From Deinococcus sp. KNUC1210 (GTDB taxonomy: Bacteria; Deinococcota; Deinococci; Deinococcales; Deinococcaceae), in NCBI RefSeq assembly GCF_022344005.1, contig NZ_CP092191.1, forward strand, positions 62,001-126,000: a stretch of DNA of 64,000 nt, given 5' to 3'. The notes under the pieces are model-generated. The model searched no databases, was not told the DNA's origin, and was given only the letters and a program-made list of their open reading frames with translations. How positions within the stretch are numbered: the first letter of the stretch is position 1; each line of letters begins with the position of its first letter. Of this stretch, positions 29,040 through 38,464 are shown piece by piece. Both the position numbers and the translations under genes were made by a program.

Positions 29040-30023
29040 ATGGAATACACGAAATTAGGAAGTACAGGAATGGACGTATCCCGGATTTGTCTGGGCTGCA
29101 TGGGATTCGGAGACAAGAGCCGCTGGATTCACCAGTGGGTGCTGAACGAGGAAGACAGCCGCCCTGTCATCAAGAAGGCCCTGGAACTCGGCATCAACTT
29201 CTTCGATACGGCCAACGTCTATTCCCTCGGCGCGAGCGAAGAAATCCTCGGGCGTGCACTGAGGGACTTCGCCAACCGCGATGAAATCGTCATCGCCACC
29301 AAAGTTCATGGCACCATGCGCGAAGGGCCAAACGGTGGTGGGCTGTCGCGCAAAGCAATTCTGAGCGAAATCGATCAGAGTCTGAAACGGCTGGGAACAG
29401 ACTACGTGGACCTATACCAGATTCACCGTTGGGATGACCACACCCCCATCGAGGAAACGATGGAAGCCCTGCACGACGTGGTGAGGGCGGGAAAGGCACG
29501 GTATATCGGGGCTTCGGCCATGTGGGCATGGCAGTTTCAGCGGGCACTGCACGTGGCGGAGAAACATGGTTGGACGCGTTTTGTGTCGATGCAGGACCAC
29601 CTGAACCTGATCTACCGCGAGGAAGAACGGGAAATGCTACCGCTGTGCCGGGCAGAAAACATCGGCGTGATTCCTTACAGCCCGCTTGCCTCAGGACGGT
29701 TAACGCGTGACTGGAACTCGGAAAGCACCCTGCGCTCTGAAACGGACAGGATCGCAAAAAGTAAATACGGTGCGACCGAAGGAACAGATCGGCAGGTCAT
29801 AGAACGCGTCGCGGACATCGCTCAGAGACATGAAGTGCCGCGCGCTCATATTGCACTGGCATGGCTGCTGCAAAAGCAACCGGTAACGGCACCCATTGTT
29901 GGGGCAACGAAGATTTCGCATCTGGAAGTCGCGGTCGGTGCGCTCTCTGTGACGCTGACACCGGAAGAGGTCGCTTATCTGGAAGAACCTTACATGCCTC
30001 ATTCCATCGTGGGTCATCAGTAA
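29040..30023 (+). CDS. Aldo/keto reductase
   Basis: This 327-residue NADPH-dependent oxidoreductase has the TIM-barrel signature of the family: N-terminal YTKLGSTGMDVSRICLG, the catalytic Asp and Tyr in FFDTANVYSLGASEEILG, the lysine in IATKVHG and the histidine in LYQIHRWDD. NADP-binding residues lie in the C-terminal PIVGATKISHLE. ATG 29040 follows TTGGAGG. It is similar to, but clearly distinct from, the second family member at 32583. It acts on aldehydes or ketones; the substrate is unknown. Confidence 0.93.
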   Translation: MEYTKLGSTGMDVSRICLGCMGFGDKSRWIHQWVLNEEDSRPVIKKALELGINFFDTANVYSLGASEEILGRALRDFANRDEIVIATKVHGTMREGPNGGGLSRKAILSEIDQSLKRLGTDYVDLYQIHRWDDHTPIEETMEALHDVVRAGKARYIGASAMWAWQFQRALHVAEKHGWTRFVSMQDHLNLIYREEEREMLPLCRAENIGVIPYSPLASGRLTRDWNSESTLRSETDRIAKSKYGATEGTDRQVIERVADIAQRHEVPRAHIALAWLLQKQPVTAPIVGATKISHLEVAVGALSVTLTPEEVAYLEEPYMPHSIVGHQ

Positions 30024-30383
30024 GAGTGCGACGGAGCGTCTCGGCTCGGGCCAAAAGGACGCCCACTCAGCCCATACCGTCGGGCTCCTCTTCCCGCCAC
30101 GAAAGCATCAGAGGACGCAGTGACACTCGCCCTTCGGCCCTGGTCTGTGAATGACCAAACAACGCCTCTTCTGAAGCAGGAGTCCGTGTCGCACCCACGG
30201 GTTCTGCTTTCATCCATCCCTGTCACCTGTCACCGACGCCGTTTTGCAACCCTGCTCAGCTCTCCCCTGTCTTCGCCAGCGAACAGGAAAGGACGGCGTC
30301 TCTAGGCGTTCCGGCTTAGCCCGTCCTGTACGAGTGGCGCTGTCGTGGTGAAGTAAAACCCGCTAGGCTGCGGGCGATTCACT
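30024..30383. other. Intergenic region upstream of the RNA-repair operon
   Basis: No convincing gene is seen in 360 bases. It must hold the promoter for the RNA ligase gene; no clear -10 box at leaderless spacing precedes ATG 30384, and no ribosome binding site is evident. Confidence 0.4.
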
Positions 30384-31016
30384 ATGGACATCCGGCGAAA
30401 ATACCCCCGCACCCCCCACCTGCCCTGGTCTCTGGGTGCAGGCAGTGATGACGCGGTGCTGGGACAGGCGAGCGGGTTCTTCGGTCGGGAAGTGGTGGTG
30501 ACCGAGAAGCTCGATGGCGAGAACACCACGCTATACCGCTCTGGGCTGCACGCCCGTTCGCTCGATCCACGGCCTCATCCGTCGCGTGACTGGGTAAAAG
30601 GTCTACAGGGCCGGATCGGCTACCTGATCCCGGCGGGCTGGCGGGTGTGCGGCGAGAACATGTATGCGCGGCACTCGCTCGGATACGACGATCTGGAAAG
30701 TTATTTCTACCTGTTCAGTGTCTGGGACGAAACGGATACGGCCCTGAACTGGGATGACACCCTCAGGTGGGCCGAACAGCTCGGCGTTCCCACGCCCCGG
30801 CAACTGTACCGGGGACCGTGGAACGAGTCTCTGATCCGGGCGCTGCCTGTCGATCCCGAGGTGATGGAAGGCTACGTGGTTCGCACCGTTCAGGGCTTTC
30901 CCGCCGCTGCATTTCAGGATCACGTCGCCAAGTACGTGCGGGCTGAACACGTGCAGACCGACGCTCACTGGATGCATCAGGCCGTCGTGCCCAACGGTCT
31001 GAGGAACGAACCGTGA
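30384..31016 (+). CDS. ATP-dependent RNA (polynucleotide) ligase
   Basis: This 210-residue protein holds the nucleotidyltransferase core of RNA ligases. Motif I is EKLDGENT, with Lys42 as the AMP-accepting residue; motif III is CGENMYARHS near residue 95; motif IIIa YFYLFSVWDE near 112; motif IV MEGYVVR near 165; motif V AKYVRAE near 186. It lacks a separate C-terminal domain, so it is a minimal ligase. The stop overlaps the GTG start of an HD-kinase gene by four bases. Together they can heal and seal broken RNA: the partner prepares 5'-phosphate and 3'-hydroxyl ends and this enzyme joins them. It is distinct from D. radiodurans DraRnl, which is longer. Confidence 0.88.
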   Translation: MDIRRKYPRTPHLPWSLGAGSDDAVLGQASGFFGREVVVTEKLDGENTTLYRSGLHARSLDPRPHPSRDWVKGLQGRIGYLIPAGWRVCGENMYARHSLGYDDLESYFYLFSVWDETDTALNWDDTLRWAEQLGVPTPRQLYRGPWNESLIRALPVDPEVMEGYVVRTVQGFPAAAFQDHVAKYVRAEHVQTDAHWMHQAVVPNGLRNEP

Positions 31017-32272
31017 GGCCGCTGCTCGAGGAGTTGCTGCACGGCGCTTCGCCGGATCTCGCGGCAATGACGGCAGCGCTCGGTGACGTGCTGCCGCTGC
31101 TCGACAGACTCCCCGCGACACCGCAGGATGCCCTGTGGCACGCCGAGGGCACTGTCGCGGTGCATACGGCGTGGGTGCTCAACGAAGCCTATACGCTGGC
31201 GGCGGCACATGAGCTGGAACCTGAAGCACGCCTGACACTGATTCTGGCCGCGCTGCTGCACGATATCGGCAAACCGCTGACCACCCGCACCAGTGAGGAC
31301 GTGACTGGACAAGAGCGGATCATCTCGCCGCGTCATGCCGACCGTGGCCGCTCCTATCTGGCGTACCGTCTGCCAGAACTGCAGCTGCCCACTGCCGTGC
31401 AGTCCGGTGTGATGGCGCTCGTCGGGCATCACCACGACCTGGGCCGGACGCTGGAAGCCGGCACACAGGCCGCCTACCGGCGACTGGCGCGGCAGGTCGA
31501 TCTGCGGCAGCTCTACCTGTTGGAGTTGGCTGACACCAGAGGGCGGCTCAGCGCCGACCGGACTTCCCGTCTCGAAGATCTGGAACTGTTTCGTCTGCAG
31601 GCGGAGGACTATGGCCTGTGGAACGAAGCGGACCCATGCGCGGACTGGGAGGCGCACCTCCAGACTGCTCTCTCAGCAGCTCCGGTTTCGCAGCTCGATC
31701 TGACTCTTCAGCGCGGCATTCTCGATTTTGAAGCGGGCCTGATCCAGACGCCCGAAGAAGCCATTTCGCGTTCCTATCCCGCCCGCGCCGGGTTTCCTGA
31801 ACTGGTGGTCATGTGCGGTCCGAGCGGCTCCGGGAAGAGCAGCTGGATTGCCGAGCATCTTCCCGATCACACAGTGGTTTCGCTCGACGCCCTGCGAGAC
31901 AAACTGGCAGGTAAACGGGCCGATCAGTCGGTGAACGGCCAGGTGCTCCAGGCAGCGAAGGAACAGCTGCGGGTGGTCCTTCGCCGCCGAGGGAAAGTTG
32001 TCTGGGACGCCACCAATACCCGCCGAGACTTCCGGCGCGTGCCGCTTTCGCTGGGCTTGGACTACGGCGCACTGACTACCCTGGTGGTGTTTCAGCCGCC
32101 GGTCAGCACGCTCTTCTCGCGTAACCCCGCCCGTGTCCAGAGCGTTCCCGCACAGGTACTGGCTGCCCAGATCGAGAACGCCGAATTTCCCTATCTTCCG
32201 GAAGCGCACCGCACTCTTCTGCTGGACGAATATCACCGAGTGACGGACCGGGCAGGCTTCTCGAAATCCTGA
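31013..32272 (+). CDS. HD-Pnk end-healing enzyme (HD phosphoesterase plus polynucleotide kinase)
   Basis: This 419-residue protein joins an N-terminal HD phosphohydrolase (LLHDIGKPL, His83-Asp84, with GHHHDLG downstream near 140) to a C-terminal P-loop kinase. The kinase has GPSGSGKSS near 269-277, SLDALRDKL and VVWDATNTRRDFR, the last being the lid/5'-OH pocket motif seen in T4 polynucleotide kinase. The domain order matches HD-Pnk, characterised from Runella slithyformis, whose HD domain removes 2',3'-cyclic or 3'-phosphate and whose kinase phosphorylates 5'-OH ends. The GTG start overlaps the ligase stop. HD-Pnk genes are known to lie beside ligase genes. Triggers such as tRNA-cutting toxins or radiation are inference. 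Confidence 0.88.
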   Translation: MRPLLEELLHGASPDLAAMTAALGDVLPLLDRLPATPQDALWHAEGTVAVHTAWVLNEAYTLAAAHELEPEARLTLILAALLHDIGKPLTTRTSEDVTGQERIISPRHADRGRSYLAYRLPELQLPTAVQSGVMALVGHHHDLGRTLEAGTQAAYRRLARQVDLRQLYLLELADTRGRLSADRTSRLEDLELFRLQAEDYGLWNEADPCADWEAHLQTALSAAPVSQLDLTLQRGILDFEAGLIQTPEEAISRSYPARAGFPELVVMCGPSGSGKSSWIAEHLPDHTVVSLDALRDKLAGKRADQSVNGQVLQAAKEQLRVVLRRRGKVVWDATNTRRDFRRVPLSLGLDYGALTTLVVFQPPVSTLFSRNPARVQSVPAQVLAAQIENAEFPYLPEAHRTLLLDEYHRVTDRAGFSKS

Positions 32273-32582
32273 ATCTACCTTCTGATTCTGGTTCTTCGCA
32301 GACTCAGCAGAGGGCTTTTAATCTGTCCTCCTGTATCAGCTCGGCCATTCATCAGCGCCGCAGCCTTCGCCCTGGTATGCGTCGCCAACGCTCATCGCTG
32401 CTGGAGAAGGTATCCAGGCAGTCTAAACAGCTCATCACCCAACTTGAGGCCACGCCTGACTCTGAAACGCGACCATCTTCAGTGAACAGCGGCGGGGATT
32501 GCCCTCCAACCGAAGACCATGGCCGCGGACCTGGGACGAAAGGTTTCCAACGCGCCTTCAGAAACCCAAGGAGTGAGACACG
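32273..32582. other. Intergenic region without recognised features
   Basis: This 310-base spacer separates the RNA-repair operon from the second aldo/keto reductase gene. No reading frame has family resemblance and no hairpin stands out. Confidence 0.4.
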
Positions 32583-33590
32583 ATGCAGCAACGTTTTCTG
32601 GGAAAGACAGGACTGAAAGTCAGCGAGCTGTGCCTGGGCACCATGACCTTCGCCCGCGAGGCAGATGAGGCCACCAGCCATCAGCTGCTCGACCGCTTTG
32701 TGGAGGCGGGTGGGAATTTCATCGACACCGCCGACGTGTACAGCACCGGAGCCTCGGAAGCCACCATCGGCAGTTGGCTGAGCAAGCAGTCACGCGACGA
32801 GTTCGTTCTTGCCACCAAGGTCCGTTTTCCGATGGGGGACGGGGCCAACGAGGTGGGGCTGTCGCGCAAGCACATCCTGGCGGGTGTCGAGGCCAGCCTC
32901 CGGCGATTGCAGACCGACTATCTCGATCTGTATCAGGTGCACTGCTGGGACGCCCGCACTCCGCTGGAAGAGACGCTCTCCACACTGGACGGCCTGGTCA
33001 AGCGCGGTGTGGTGCGGTACATCGGCGTCAGCAACTTCACGGGGTGGCAGCTTCAGAAGGCCATCGACCTCAGCCGCCAGCACGGCTGGGAGGTGTTCAG
33101 TTGCCTGCAACCCCAGTACAACCTGCTGTGCCGCAGCACCGAGTGGGACCTGCTGCCGGTCTGCCAGAACGAGGGGCTGGGAGTGATTCCCTGGAGTCCG
33201 CTGCGGGGCGGGTGGCTGAGCGGCAAGTTCCGGCGCGGCATGGATCAGCCGTTATCGGGTTCGCGCATCGAGAAGGCGGAGCAGGAAGGCTGGGGCGAGT
33301 CCTGGAGCAACTACAACAATGAGCACACCTGGGGCGTGCTGGACGCGCTGTTTGCTGTGGCGGAGGAAACCGGGAAGACGCCTTCTCAGGTGGCGCTGAA
33401 CTGGGTGCTGTGTCAGCCGGGGGTGACAGCACCGATTCTGGGCGTGCGGACGATGGCGCAGCTGGAAGACAACCTGGGCGCGAGCGGCTGGACGCTGAGT
33501 GCCGAGCAGTTGGGCAGGCTGAACAGCGCCAGTGCCCAGCCTGCCCCGTACCCGCACGACTTCATTGCCGACGCCCAGCAGCGCCGCTGA
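32583..33590 (+). CDS. Aldo/keto reductase
   Basis: This 335-residue oxidoreductase has [18 protein letters not shown] at the N-terminus, the catalytic Asp/Tyr in [18 protein letters not shown], Lys in LATKVRF and His in [10 protein letters not shown]. The cofactor segment is [22 protein letters not shown] lies ten bases before ATG 32583. The next gene on the same strand is an old yellow enzyme, so both may belong to one detoxification or redox island, though 362 bases separate them. Confidence 0.93.
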   Translation: MQQRFLGKTGLKVSELCLGTMTFAREADEATSHQLLDRFVEAGGNFIDTADVYSTGASEATIGSWLSKQSRDEFVLATKVRFPMGDGANEVGLSRKHILAGVEASLRRLQTDYLDLYQVHCWDARTPLEETLSTLDGLVKRGVVRYIGVSNFTGWQLQKAIDLSRQHGWEVFSCLQPQYNLLCRSTEWDLLPVCQNEGLGVIPWSPLRGGWLSGKFRRGMDQPLSGSRIEKAEQEGWGESWSNYNNEHTWGVLDALFAVAEETGKTPSQVALNWVLCQPGVTAPILGVRTMAQLEDNLGASGWTLSAEQLGRLNSASAQPAPYPHDFIADAQQRR

Positions 33591-33952
33591 GTCATCTCCA
33601 GGGTGGTGAGTGGAGAGGCGTTCCACTGCCTGACGCGACCCGCTCGACCGCCTGGGTTACCGATCATCCGAGGAACTTCCAGCTAACTGCTGTCTTTGCA
33701 GTTCGACTACTGCTCTGCCTCCATTGTCCGCATTTCCAGAACCCGCACCTGGGCCGCAGGTGGTTGAGAAAGGTTGATTTCACAAGCGTATGCATCCACG
33801 TTTTCCGTTCGCCCACGCCCAGGCAACAGCCTTGATACCGCTGGGAACACCTCATGCGTCACAGTTGCCCTGAAGCGCTCAGGCGCATCATTCGCAGGGC
33901 TGGTTGCCGCCCGAGCAGGTCTTCGGAAGCGGTTACCGCGCAGGAGGCCCCC
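33591..33952. other. Intergenic region without recognised features
   Basis: No gene with family resemblance is seen. An in-frame extension of the downstream flavoenzyme enters from 33854 but has no similarity to that family, whose start is fixed by the AGGAGG site at 33941-33946. Confidence 0.4.
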
Positions 33953-35077
33953 ATGAACCCCAACGTTGCTCCCCTTTTCGCCCCACTGACCTTTCGCAGT
34001 GGCGTACAGCTTCAGAATCGCCTCGTCATGGCACCGATGACCAATTTTTCCTCTCAGGAGGACGGACAGGTCACAGAGGCCGAAGTAGCCTATTACGCTC
34101 GCCGCAGCGACGGGGTTGGTATGGTCATCACCGCCTGCGCCAACGTGACGGCCAACGGCAAAGGCTTTCCCGGCGAGATCGGTGCTGAGCGTGACGCGCT
34201 GGTACCCAGCCTGCGGCAGCTGGCACAGGCGATCCAGGCGCAGGGTGCCAAGGCCGTTCTGCAGATCTTCCACGGGGGCCGTCTGTGCCCACCGGCCCTC
34301 GTCGACGGCGACGTGGTGAGCGCCAGTGCCGTGCCCTCGGATCGCCCCAACTCGGCTGTCCCGCGTGAGCTCAGCGATACCGAGGTGCAGGAGATCGTGA
34401 TGGCTTTCGGGGAGGCCACTCGCCGCGCCATTGAGGCAGGATTCGACGGTGTCGAGATTCACGGAGCCAACGGTTATCTGATCCAGCAATTCTTCTCGCC
34501 GCACAGTAACCGCCGATCCGATCTCTGGGGCGGCGACGTGCAGGGCCGGATGGCCTTCCCGCTGGCTGTGGTGGACGCCGTGCAGCAGGCGGTTCGCACT
34601 CACGCCTCACGCCCTTTCCTGGTTGGATACCGCTTCTCGCCGGAAGAACCAGAGACGCCCGGCATCAGCATGCCCGACACCCTGGCTCTGCTGGACGCAC
34701 TGGCGGCCAAGGCGCTGGATTACCTGCACGTCTCGCTGCTGGATTACCGCAGCCTGCCGCACACGGGCAACACGTCACGCCCCCGCCTGGAGACGCTGCT
34801 GGCCCACCTGGACGGCCGGACTCCGCTGATCGGCGTCGGCTCGGTCTGGACTGCGGACGACGCACTGGCCGTGCTGGATGCTGGCGCGGCGCTGGTGGCA
34901 CTCGGGCGTTCACTGATCGTGGAACCCGACTGGGCTCAGAAGGTGGCAAGGGGAGAGGAAGCAACCCTGCGCCGTGAGTTGAACGCAGACGAACAGGCAC
35001 AGCTGGTGGTGCCCGATCCCTTATGGCAGGCGATTCTGAAGACGCCCGGCTGGTTTCCGGTAGCCGAACGCCGCTAA
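33953..35077 (+). CDS. Old yellow enzyme family NADH:flavin oxidoreductase
   Basis: This 374-residue FMN-dependent TIM-barrel reductase has LQNRLVMAPMTNFSS near the N-terminus, the FMN-contacting LQIFHGGRL near 103, EIHGANGYLIQQFFSPHSNRR (substrate-binding His and Asn) near 165 and the phosphate-binding VGSVWTADDALAVLDAG and LVALGRSLI near the C-terminus. Members reduce activated alkenes or nitro compounds. ATG 33953 has a perfect AGGAGG. A strong hairpin follows at 35152. Confidence 0.92.
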   Translation: MNPNVAPLFAPLTFRSGVQLQNRLVMAPMTNFSSQEDGQVTEAEVAYYARRSDGVGMVITACANVTANGKGFPGEIGAERDALVPSLRQLAQAIQAQGAKAVLQIFHGGRLCPPALVDGDVVSASAVPSDRPNSAVPRELSDTEVQEIVMAFGEATRRAIEAGFDGVEIHGANGYLIQQFFSPHSNRRSDLWGGDVQGRMAFPLAVVDAVQQAVRTHASRPFLVGYRFSPEEPETPGISMPDTLALLDALAAKALDYLHVSLLDYRSLPHTGNTSRPRLETLLAHLDGRTPLIGVGSVWTADDALAVLDAGAALVALGRSLIVEPDWAQKVARGEEATLRRELNADEQAQLVVPDPLWQAILKTPGWFPVAERR

Positions 35078-35151
35078 GGCGCTCATTCGGGATGCAGGAA
35101 AGCTCGGACCCGGCGTAAGACATCAGGGACTCTGAGAATAGATTTGAACTC

Positions 35152-35194
35152 GTAAACGTCGGCGGAACGAACACATTGTTCCGCCGACGTTTAC
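35152..35194. terminator. Perfect 17-bp hairpin between convergent genes
   Basis: GTAAACGTCGGCGGAAC (35152-35168) is exactly inverted at 35178-35194, with a nine-base loop. It lies between the OYE gene and the convergent MFS gene and probably terminates both. There is no poly-T tail, so it might instead be a repeat-type structure or an mRNA-stabilising element. Confidence 0.6.
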
Positions 35195-35303
35195 ATCTTC
35201 ATCTCGCCGTCTTTGAGGGATGACACCTGCTTTGAAGCATTTTTAAGACGTTCAGGGTGCGTTTTGAGTGGTGGCCAGAGAGCCCACTTAGCGATAGGAA
35301 CGC

Positions 35304-36584
35304 TTACTCGACCTCGACTTCGGCCAGGGGTTGCCCTGCACCCTTCCAGAAACCGAAGAGACTCAACAGCACCACACTTCCGGCCAACGTGACCACCATT
35401 GGTCCCAGCCCCAGAAGCGTCAACAGCGTCCCGGAAACCGTCATTGCAAGGGGGCGGCCAGCATCGCTGAAAAATGAGCGAGCGCTGCTGACGCGGCCCA
35501 GCAGGAACGCCGGGGTATGTCGTGCCACATATACGGCAACCAGCACACTGAGCGGAGCGAAGGAGAGACCATTCAGGAGGGCAAACAGCATGGCAAGGGG
35601 ATAGGAGGGAGCGAACACCACACAGGTCGCCAGGATGACAGGGAAAATGCAGCCGAGCAACACCAGAGGCCGCACCGCCCGCACCCGAACAATCGTCCGG
35701 CCCAGCCAGATCGACGCCACGACCTCTGCACCCACAGACACGGCATCGATCAGGCCGACCCCCAGTGGGCCACGTTCCGGCCCCAGCAGCCGCTCACCTA
35801 CGCGAGGCAGCACCAGGGACCCGAAGACGGAGAAATAAGCATTGGTCATTCCCAGACCCAGGAACATGCCCCAAAGAGCAGGCCGCCGCCCGACAAAGCC
35901 CCAGCCTTCACGCAGCTGTGTCCACCATGCGGTCACGCCTGAAGACCTGAGTTGTTCAGAGCCAGATTGCGCCGGAAACTGTACCAGTGCATATCCCAGT
36001 CCTGCCACCAGAAAGGTCGCGGCATCAATCCAGAACGCCACGTTGATACCTACCCCCGAGATCAGCAGTCCGGCAATGGCACCAGCCACCAGATCGCCGG
36101 TCATCCAGGTAAGGTTGAAAAGGGCCTGCAACGCACCCAGGTGCTCGGATCGTGCCAGCTGTGGCAGGGTCGCGCTGAGTGCCGGAGCTGGCAGGCTTCT
36201 GAGGACGCCACCGGCAGCGACCAACATCAGCAGTGGTGCCGCGCCCCTAAACGGCCCCAGGTGAGTGTGGGCGACCAGCGGAAGAAGCGCAGTGAGCAGC
36301 GCAAGGGCAAAGTTACACCGCATCAATGTGCGGCGACGGTCCCAGACGTCTAACCTGGGGCCCAGAAATATCGTGCCGAGCAAACTGGAACCCGACAGGA
36401 CAGTGAGCACCAGTGCCACCAGCAGCGGCTCACCCGGATATGTTCTCAGCAGGAGCCAGGCCAGCGCCCAGACACTCAGGCCACTGCCAAAGGCGTTCAG
36501 TGTCTCGCCCACCCAGACCACCGCCACGCGGCGTTCACGCAGGAGGGAAGAGTAGAGCTGCACGCATTCAGAATGACAGAGCAC
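35304..36584 (-). CDS. MFS transporter (enterobactin-exporter/MefA-like)
   Basis: This 426-residue membrane protein has about twelve hydrophobic helices. The opening AVVWVGETLNAFGSGLSVWALAW, the GPRLDVWDRRRTLMR loop after helix 2, and ATFLVAGLGYALVQF in mid-protein fit MFS exporters of the MefA/EntS group. The GTG start at 36584 is the first in frame; a second GTG seven codons in would also fit. No regulator is adjacent. The substrate is unknown (macrolide- or siderophore-like compounds in relatives). Confidence 0.87.
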   Translation of the reverse strand: MLCHSECVQLYSSLLRERRVAVVWVGETLNAFGSGLSVWALAWLLLRTYPGEPLLVALVLTVLSGSSLLGTIFLGPRLDVWDRRRTLMRCNFALALLTALLPLVAHTHLGPFRGAAPLLMLVAAGGVLRSLPAPALSATLPQLARSEHLGALQALFNLTWMTGDLVAGAIAGLLISGVGINVAFWIDAATFLVAGLGYALVQFPAQSGSEQLRSSGVTAWWTQLREGWGFVGRRPALWGMFLGLGMTNAYFSVFGSLVLPRVGERLLGPERGPLGVGLIDAVSVGAEVVASIWLGRTIVRVRAVRPLVLLGCIFPVILATCVVFAPSYPLAMLFALLNGLSFAPLSVLVAVYVARHTPAFLLGRVSSARSFFSDAGRPLAMTVSGTLLTLLGLGPMVVTLAGSVVLLSLFGFWKGAGQPLAEVEVE

Positions 36585-36916
36585 TGGTTTGACCGCCGTT
36601 CAAGTATTAGGATTCAGACTCTAAAACACGACCACCATCATGAGATCAAGTAGGGTCGCTGCCACTCATGTAAAAGCTAACCAGGGAAGGTTGTGCATAT
36701 CTATGCCAATGACGACACCAACTCTGTTTCTGAGAATCTATTGGCTCTGGAGCGTCGGGTGCGTTCCAGAAATAATTTGTTGGAAAATGGCTCTGCTGCA
36801 GGACATTTGACGAGCAGGGTCGCGAGGTACTCAGGCCACTCTCAATTTCGTCAGGACGACACGCCGGTCAACAGATCTGGGAGCCAGGGAAACTGGCCAG
36901 CACTGTCGATTTCTCC

Positions 36917-36935
36917 TGGGATAACCGTTATCCCA
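36917..36935. repeat. parS-like palindrome, copy 1
   Basis: TGGGATAACCGTTATCCCA is an inverted repeat with eight-base arms around CCG. An identical copy lies 109 bases away, both just downstream of parB. It is unlike the common chromosomal parS, so it would be specific to this replicon's ParB. Confidence 0.72.
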
Positions 36936-37025
36936 CCATGTTCGAGGGCAGCTGATCTTCGCTGAGGAGGCATAAACTCAATCGGCTGCCTCGGCTGCTG
37001 AATAATTCCTGTATCGAGACTGTCG

Positions 37026-37044
37026 TGGGATAACCGTTATCCCA
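37026..37044. repeat. parS-like palindrome, copy 2
   Basis: Identical in all 19 bases to the copy at 36917, same spacing of arms. Conservation of two copies in otherwise unrelated sequence implies function as a ParB binding site. Confidence 0.72.
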
Positions 37045-37561
37045 GAGGACAGGCCAGGCTCCTTCAGCCTTAAATGCACCGCTGCTTGGCCGAGAACGCC
37101 ACGCTGTCTCTGCCTACTCGGCACCTACATCTTGATGGCGTTCCATCTGGATAAAAATCGTCCGATATCGTCCCGCCAGAAGCTGTGAACGGTCTTCTGT
37201 CCGAGGTTGGTCTTGAAAACGCAGAGGGGTTGTTTGGCCCAGGCTCGTCATGAGCCGTGCTTGATACACCACGAGTGCGGCGCTCTGAGGAAAGCACATA
37301 GCAGAGAACACGTAAATGCAGGATCAAACTGGAGGCAAATAGTGCAGCGACTCGGTTTGTGCTTGGAAATATGATGAAGCAGGTGTGGCCTGAGACAAGG
37401 GGTGAAGGTTGAGGTGCACCTGTGGCCTGTCTGTACTTATCCCCTAGTGAAATTCAGAACGCTGTAGCTTCATTGACTAGAGAAGAATTCCTCTTCGCGT
37501 TTTCGCTGACCATCACAGAGCCCAAACTGGCATGGGCGTTGCTAGAATCAGCGCTGTGCCT

Positions 37562-38464
37562 TCACGCTTCTATCAGGGCCTGCAACCGGGCGATCAGGGT
37601 CTGTGCCTGTTTAGCCTGCGCCCCCTGAAGACGTTCGAGCTTCCCAAGGTGACGCCTGAGGGTGGAAACCTGCTCGTGCAGATCAGGATTTGTGCCGCTA
37701 CTGGTCGGCTGCTGCAACAGAGCACGCAGTTGGGGAGCGCTCAACTGTTCCTGGATTACCCGCTGAAGCCAGGCTGCACGTGCTCCTGGGTCTTTTATCT
37801 TGACAAGTTCAGCACAGACGGCAACGTCCGTTTGCCGCTGACGAATGGCCTGCCGCTCAGCGGGCGTCATACGTAGGACCGCAGCGCGGCGCTGTGACCA
37901 TACGCTGATGCCGGTGCCGTAGGTGCTCCTCAGCAATGCCTCGGCCTGATGGGTATCCTCGGTACGGCCTTTGCGAACCGCCTGGAGATAGGTCAGGAGC
38001 TCTGGTTCGGCAAGTCCTGTATGCTCCTGAAGAAGCTCGAAGCCCAAAAGGGTTTCGCTGATGACGTCAACGTCTTCTCGCTGTGCGTTTTCGATAATTG
38101 CCAGCACACGGGCTGCTGCCTCAGCGATATCGAATACCCTGACAGGCACCTCACTCAGGTTTGCCAGACGAGCCGCCCGCAGACGCCGCTCACCGGCGAT
38201 CAGAAGAAGCTGTGTTCCGTTGCGGCGAACCAATAGCGGTTGCAGGACACCGTGTTCCTTAATGCTGGCGGTCAGGCCTTCCAATGCCTCTGGAGTAAAC
38301 GCTTCCTCGCCCAGCAGGGTCCGGGGATTGAACCCCGGAACAATCTCGATGGTCTGCGTACTCGCGGTGGTCAGTGCCCCCGGGCTTCCCGGTTCACCAG
38401 GGCGGGCAGGGGCGACACCTAGAAAGGAGGCTGCGAGCTTACCTCGACGTTGCTGCTGGCTCAT
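37562..38464 (-). CDS. parB: ParB-family partition protein
   Basis: This 300-residue protein has the ParB N-terminal CTPase domain: FTPEALEGLTASIKEHGVLQPLLVR near 57, IAGERRLRAARL near 90 (the GERR nucleotide motif) and IIENAQREDVDVISE near 123. A helix-turn-helix-bearing middle follows, and a C-terminal coiled-coil-like dimer region rich in Q, L and R (about 255-300). ATG 38464 overlaps the parA stop by four bases. ParB loads at parS, slides as a CTP clamp and stimulates ParA to move the replicon. Two candidate parS sites lie within 650 bases of its 3' end. Confidence 0.92.
   Translation of the reverse strand: MSQQQRRGKLAASFLGVAPARPGEPGSPGALTTASTQTIEIVPGFNPRTLLGEEAFTPEALEGLTASIKEHGVLQPLLVRRNGTQLLLIAGERRLRAARLANLSEVPVRVFDIAEAAARVLAIIENAQREDVDVISETLLGFELLQEHTGLAEPELLTYLQAVRKGRTEDTHQAEALLRSTYGTGISVWSQRRAAVLRMTPAERQAIRQRQTDVAVCAELVKIKDPGARAAWLQRVIQEQLSAPQLRALLQQPTSSGTNPDLHEQVSTLRRHLGKLERLQGAQAKQAQTLIARLQALIEA

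Larger units (their letters stand above)
36585..37561. other. Partition-site intergenic region
   Basis: This stretch of almost 1 kb downstream of parB holds no confident gene. It contains two identical 19-bp palindromes (36917 and 37026). A short frame on the minus strand at 37114-37311 has mildly protein-like composition, but neither a start signal nor a family was found. The lower GC content and lack of genes fit a centromere region. Confidence 0.55.

Noticed and set aside
36693..36965. 90-codon frame across parS copy 1
   Set aside because: It runs through the palindrome, has no ribosome binding site or -10 box and no family resemblance.
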